From: Acuticoccus sp963704595
GTDB lineage: Bacteria; Pseudomonadota; Alphaproteobacteria; Rhizobiales; Amorphaceae
Reading direction: 5' to 3'
Assembly (NCBI GenBank): GCA_963704595.1
Contig: OY969922.1
Location: forward strand, 2,356,001 to 2,420,000
DNA: 64,000 nucleotides
The notes under the pieces were generated by a model. The model saw only the letters and a program-made list of their open reading frames with translations, did not search any database and was not told the DNA's origin. How positions within the stretch are numbered: position 1 is the stretch's first letter; each line of letters starts with the position of its first letter. A program made the translations under genes and the position numbers. This document shows, piece after piece, positions 61,543 to 64,000 of this stretch.

Positions 61543-62310
61543 ATGATGAGTGGTGAGCGGGAGGTGGGCGAAGTGTTCGGCGCGCGGCTCGAAGTGCCGA
61601 CGCGGCTCGCCGACGCCGTCTCCGACGCCATTGCCGCCGCACTGTTCGACGGGCGCATCGGCCCCGGCGACGCGCTGCCGTCCGAAGGCGTGATCGCCAA
61701 GGAATTCGGCGTCTCCAAGCCCATCGCGCGCGAAGCGCTGCGCCAGCTGGCCGGGGCTGGGCTGATCCACACCCAGCAGGGCAAGGTGGCGCGCGCCAAG
61801 CCGCTCAACGGCGAACCGCTCGACCGGTTCTATGGCTATGCGGTCCGCTCAAGCCTCACCCGGCTGCGGGAGGCCAACGAGATGCGCCTCGTGGTGGAGC
61901 GCGGCATTGCCCAGCTCGCCGCCCGCAGGCAGGCCCCCGAGGGGCTCGCCGCGATGACCGCCGCCGTCGAGGCGATGGAAAAGGCGCTGAAGAACTCGGA
62001 CGCCTTCACCGAGAGCGACGTCGCCTTCCACCACGGCATGGCGCTCGCCACCGGCAACCGGATGATCGAGATCCAGATGGAGGGCCTGCGCGCCGTCCAG
62101 CGCGAGGTTTCCGACCTCTTCTCCCGCCGCTCCAACCGCACCGACGCCGACTGGCGCGCCACCGTGGAGCGCCACCGCGCCATCGCACACGCCATTACCG
62201 CCGGCGACGAGGCGGCCGCGGAAGCCGCCATCGTCGCGCACTACGATGCCGCCGACATCGCCTCTTTCGAGGTCGCCGATGCGCTCGGCGGCGGGGGCAA
62301 CCCGCGGTGA
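61543..62310 (+). CDS. GntR-family regulator (FCD subgroup) of the sugar-acid locus
   Basis: Transcriptional regulator, 255 residues from ATG 61543 (MMSGEREVGEVFGARL), with GGGGAG about ten bases upstream; TTG 61513 is a weaker alternative. The winged helix is LADAVSDAIAAALFDGRIG, LPSEGVIAKEFGVSKPIARE and ALRQLAGAGLIHTQQGK. An FCD domain follows with DVAFHHGMALATGNRM and VERHRAIAHAITAGD. Its stop overlaps the SDR start (GTGA), and it is divergent from the dehydratase operon across a perfect palindrome. Confidence 0.92.
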   Translation: MMSGEREVGEVFGARLEVPTRLADAVSDAIAAALFDGRIGPGDALPSEGVIAKEFGVSKPIAREALRQLAGAGLIHTQQGKVARAKPLNGEPLDRFYGYAVRSSLTRLREANEMRLVVERGIAQLAARRQAPEGLAAMTAAVEAMEKALKNSDAFTESDVAFHHGMALATGNRMIEIQMEGLRAVQREVSDLFSRRSNRTDADWRATVERHRAIAHAITAGDEAAAEAAIVAHYDAADIASFEVADALGGGGNPR

Positions 62311-63095
62311 CGGGGTTCTCGGTCGACCTCTCGGGCAGAACCGCGCTCGTAACGGGCGCGAGCTCCGGCATCGGCCGCGCCATCGCGCTCGGCCTTGCGG
62401 CGAGCGGCGCCGACCTTGTCGTCCACCATCACGGCGAGCCGGATGGCGCGGCGGCCACCGCCGACGAGGGCAGGGCGCTCGGCCGAAGGGCACGGGTGCT
62501 GGAGGCGGACTTCACCGTGCCCGGCGCCGCGGCGGCAATGGCGGCGGATGCCGCGCCGGTCGACATCCTCGTCGCGAACGCTGCCATCGAGGTGCGTTGC
62601 CCGTGGGGCGAGATCACCGAGGCGCACATCGAGCAGCACGTCTCCGCCAACTTTTCCGCCCTGGTCGCGCTCTGCCAGACGCTTGTGCCGCCGATGCAGG
62701 CGCGCGGATGGGGCAGGGTCGTCGCCATCGGCAGCATCATGGCGACGCGGCCGCGGTCCGAGACGCTGGTCTACGCGGCGCTGAAATCGGCGCAGCGGAC
62801 CGCCGCCGAGGCCATCGCGCGCGACGTGGCGGGGGCGGGCGTTACCGTCAACATCGTGTCACCCGGCGCGGTGGAAATCGAGCGCACGGCGGAGCGTTAT
62901 GCGGACACGGCGTTCCGGGCCGCTGTCACCGCAAAAATCCCGGCGGGGCGGCCGGCGCGGCCCGGCGACATCGTCGGCCCCGTGCTGTTCCTCGTCAGCG
63001 ACGCGGCGGCCTACGTCACCGGCGCGAACATTCCAGTCGACGGCGGATGGAGCATCGGCGATCCGCCCGGCGCCAACCCCGGACAGGCGCAATGA
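62307..63095 (+). CDS. short-chain dehydrogenase/reductase
   Basis: NAD(P)-dependent SDR, 262 residues from GTG 62307, which overlaps the gntR stop. Cofactor motif VTGASSGIGRAIALGLAASG, structural LVANAAIE, catalytic Ser in VVAIGSIMATR, and Y-x3-K in VYAALKSAQ. The C-terminus IPVDGGWSIGDPP is typical of classical SDRs such as gluconate- and galactonate-type dehydrogenases. It probably oxidises or reduces a sugar or sugar acid handled by the neighbouring enolase-superfamily enzymes. Confidence 0.9.
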   Translation: MTGFSVDLSGRTALVTGASSGIGRAIALGLAASGADLVVHHHGEPDGAAATADEGRALGRRARVLEADFTVPGAAAAMAADAAPVDILVANAAIEVRCPWGEITEAHIEQHVSANFSALVALCQTLVPPMQARGWGRVVAIGSIMATRPRSETLVYAALKSAQRTAAEAIARDVAGAGVTVNIVSPGAVEIERTAERYADTAFRAAVTAKIPAGRPARPGDIVGPVLFLVSDAAAYVTGANIPVDGGWSIGDPPGANPGQAQ

Positions 63096-63162
63096 CGCGC
63101 CACGCATGACACCCAACGGGCCGGCCGCAGAAGCCGCCCGCAACCAATCGAGGGAGGACACC

Positions 63163-64000
63163 ATGAAGACCACTTTGATGAGCTGTGCGGCCGCCTGCGC
63201 GCTGGCGTTCGGTGCCGCCGGAACCGCCTCCGCGGAAGACCTCCGCTTCACCGTCTGGACCGGCAACGACGCGCACCTCGCGATGCTGAACTCCATCGCG
63301 GACAGCTTCACCGCCACCCACCCCGACGTGACTGTCTCGTTCGAGACCATCCCCGCCGGCGACTACACCCAGAAGCTGACGTTCCAGATCGCAGGCGGCA
63401 ACACGCCCGACCTCGGCTGGATGTTCGAGGATGCGGCGCCCGCGTTCGTCGACGCCGGCGTGCTGGAAGACGTCGGCCCCGCGCTGAAGGGGATGGACGG
63501 CTACGACTATGCCGACTTCTCCGAGCCCGCGATGGGCCTCTGGACCGACGGCGACGCCGTCTACGGCATCCCGTTCTCTACCTCGCCCTTCATGGTTTAC
63601 TACAACAAGACGATGTTCGACGAGGCTGGCCTCGAAGATCCGCTCGCGCTCTCCGCCAAGGGCGAATGGGACATGGACGCCTGGCGGACCGCAGCGAAGA
63701 CGCTGAAGGACAAGACCGGCACCTGGGGCTTCGACTTCAAGGACGGCGAGGGCTACGACACGCGCATCCTCCACGCCCTGATGCCCCCGATCCGCGCCTA
63801 CGGCGGATACGCCTGGAAGGACGGCGAGTGCGGCTTCAACAAGCCTGAGGCCGTCGAGGCCGTGACGGTCCTCCACGACATGGTCTTCAAGGACAAGTCG
63901 ATCGTCCCGCCCGGCGAGACCGGTGACTTCTTCTCCGGCGACGCTGCGATGACGATCAACCAGATCTCGCGCGCCTCCCGGCTGGAAGACGTCGGCTTCG
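63163..64000 (+). CDS. sugar ABC importer extracellular binding protein (C-terminus cut by window edge)
   Basis: Family 1 (UgpB/MalE-type) solute-binding protein; 279 residues are visible and the frame is open at the edge. ATG 63163 follows GAGGGAGG. Signal peptide MKTTLMSCAAACALAFG to TASA, then EDLRFTVWTGNDAHLAML, GNTPDLGWMFEDAAPAFVDA, IPFSTSPFMVYYNKTMFDEAG and WDMDAWRTAAKTLKDKTG. Permease and ATPase genes presumably follow outside the window. It is co-oriented with gntR and the SDR, so it likely imports the sugar or sugar acid processed by this locus. Confidence 0.9.
   Translation, partial: MKTTLMSCAAACALAFGAAGTASAEDLRFTVWTGNDAHLAMLNSIADSFTATHPDVTVSFETIPAGDYTQKLTFQIAGGNTPDLGWMFEDAAPAFVDAGVLEDVGPALKGMDGYDYADFSEPAMGLWTDGDAVYGIPFSTSPFMVYYNKTMFDEAGLEDPLALSAKGEWDMDAWRTAAKTLKDKTGTWGFDFKDGEGYDTRILHALMPPIRAYGGYAWKDGECGFNKPEAVEAVTVLHDMVFKDKSIVPPGETGDFFSGDAAMTINQISRASRLEDVGF

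Noticed and set aside
1..64000. Widespread pseudogenes or a decaying genomic island
   Set aside because: The frameshifts are single-base, mostly +1, and sit inside fully conserved domains in tight operons, without transposons, deletions or base-composition change. Sequencing insertions explain them better.
1..64000. tRNA, rRNA, CRISPR, phage, insertion sequence or attachment-site features
   Set aside because: I looked for cloverleaf-like repeats, regularly spaced repeats, transposase or integrase motifs and terminal inverted repeats and saw none. Short non-coding RNAs cannot be excluded without a covariance-model search.

Overview
The window is GC-rich DNA (roughly 70% by eye) from a bacterium. 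Tripartite TRAP and TctABC carboxylate transporters, many periplasmic-binding ABC importers, GntR and LysR regulators, enolase-superfamily dehydratases and an apiose cluster point to a metabolically versatile Alphaproteobacterium, probably Hyphomicrobiales or a relative. I see no rRNA, tRNA, CRISPR array, integrase or insertion sequence. It reads as chromosomal catabolic and transport gene space.

Layout. 1-12.7 kb: a GAF-PAS-GGDEF-EAL protein (cut by the left edge), a FixJ-type response regulator, an asymmetric two-gene ABC exporter, a Na+/Ca2+-type exchanger, a DctPQM TRAP transporter and an EAL protein. 12.8-19.2 kb: a minus-strand operon running gntR > ABC permease > ATPase > binding protein > enolase-superfamily enzyme > GMC oxidoreductase, with a near-perfect 24-bp palindrome at the gntR start codon. 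19.2-22.1 kb: a LysR regulator, a DUF2269-like membrane protein and a GAF-GGDEF cyclase. 22.1-29.6 kb: a tartrate module (tarD, two tartrate-dehydrogenase-type enzymes, TctABC-type uptake, divergent LysR). 29.6-31.4 kb: a LigB-type dioxygenase and a CurA-like reductase.

31.5-48.3 kb holds the most notable system: a D-apiose to 3-oxo-isoapionate-4-phosphate pathway. It comprises ApsD (apiose dehydrogenase), ApnL (lactonase), ApnO (oxidoisomerase), OiaK (kinase) and OiaX (a RuBisCO-like decarboxylase), with an FCD-type GntR regulator and two sugar ABC importers. One importer has its ATPase fused to a permease. Two sigma70-like promoters carry the same ACTGGTATmAT element over their -10 boxes, one before apnL and one before the second importer, suggesting one regulon.

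48.4-57.5 kb: an alpha/beta hydrolase with a large membrane tail, HxlR and winged-helix regulators, a compact type III polyketide synthase / methyltransferase / FAD-oxidoreductase operon, a Gfo/Idh/MocA oxidoreductase, a DUF1206 protein and a cold-shock gene with a strong terminator. 57.9-64 kb: a divergent sugar-acid locus, with two tandem enolase-superfamily paralogs and two proteins of unknown function on one side and GntR, SDR and a sugar-binding protein (cut by the right edge) on the other. A perfect CAACTAG-N5-CTAGTTG operator lies between them.

A caution for every reader: about 25 single-base frameshifts interrupt otherwise well conserved genes, nearly all +1 and many in short C/G runs. 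I read these as residual sequencing insertions, not pseudogenes. Affected coding regions are given end to end with the estimated indel position. All family assignments come from reading motifs, not from database searches.
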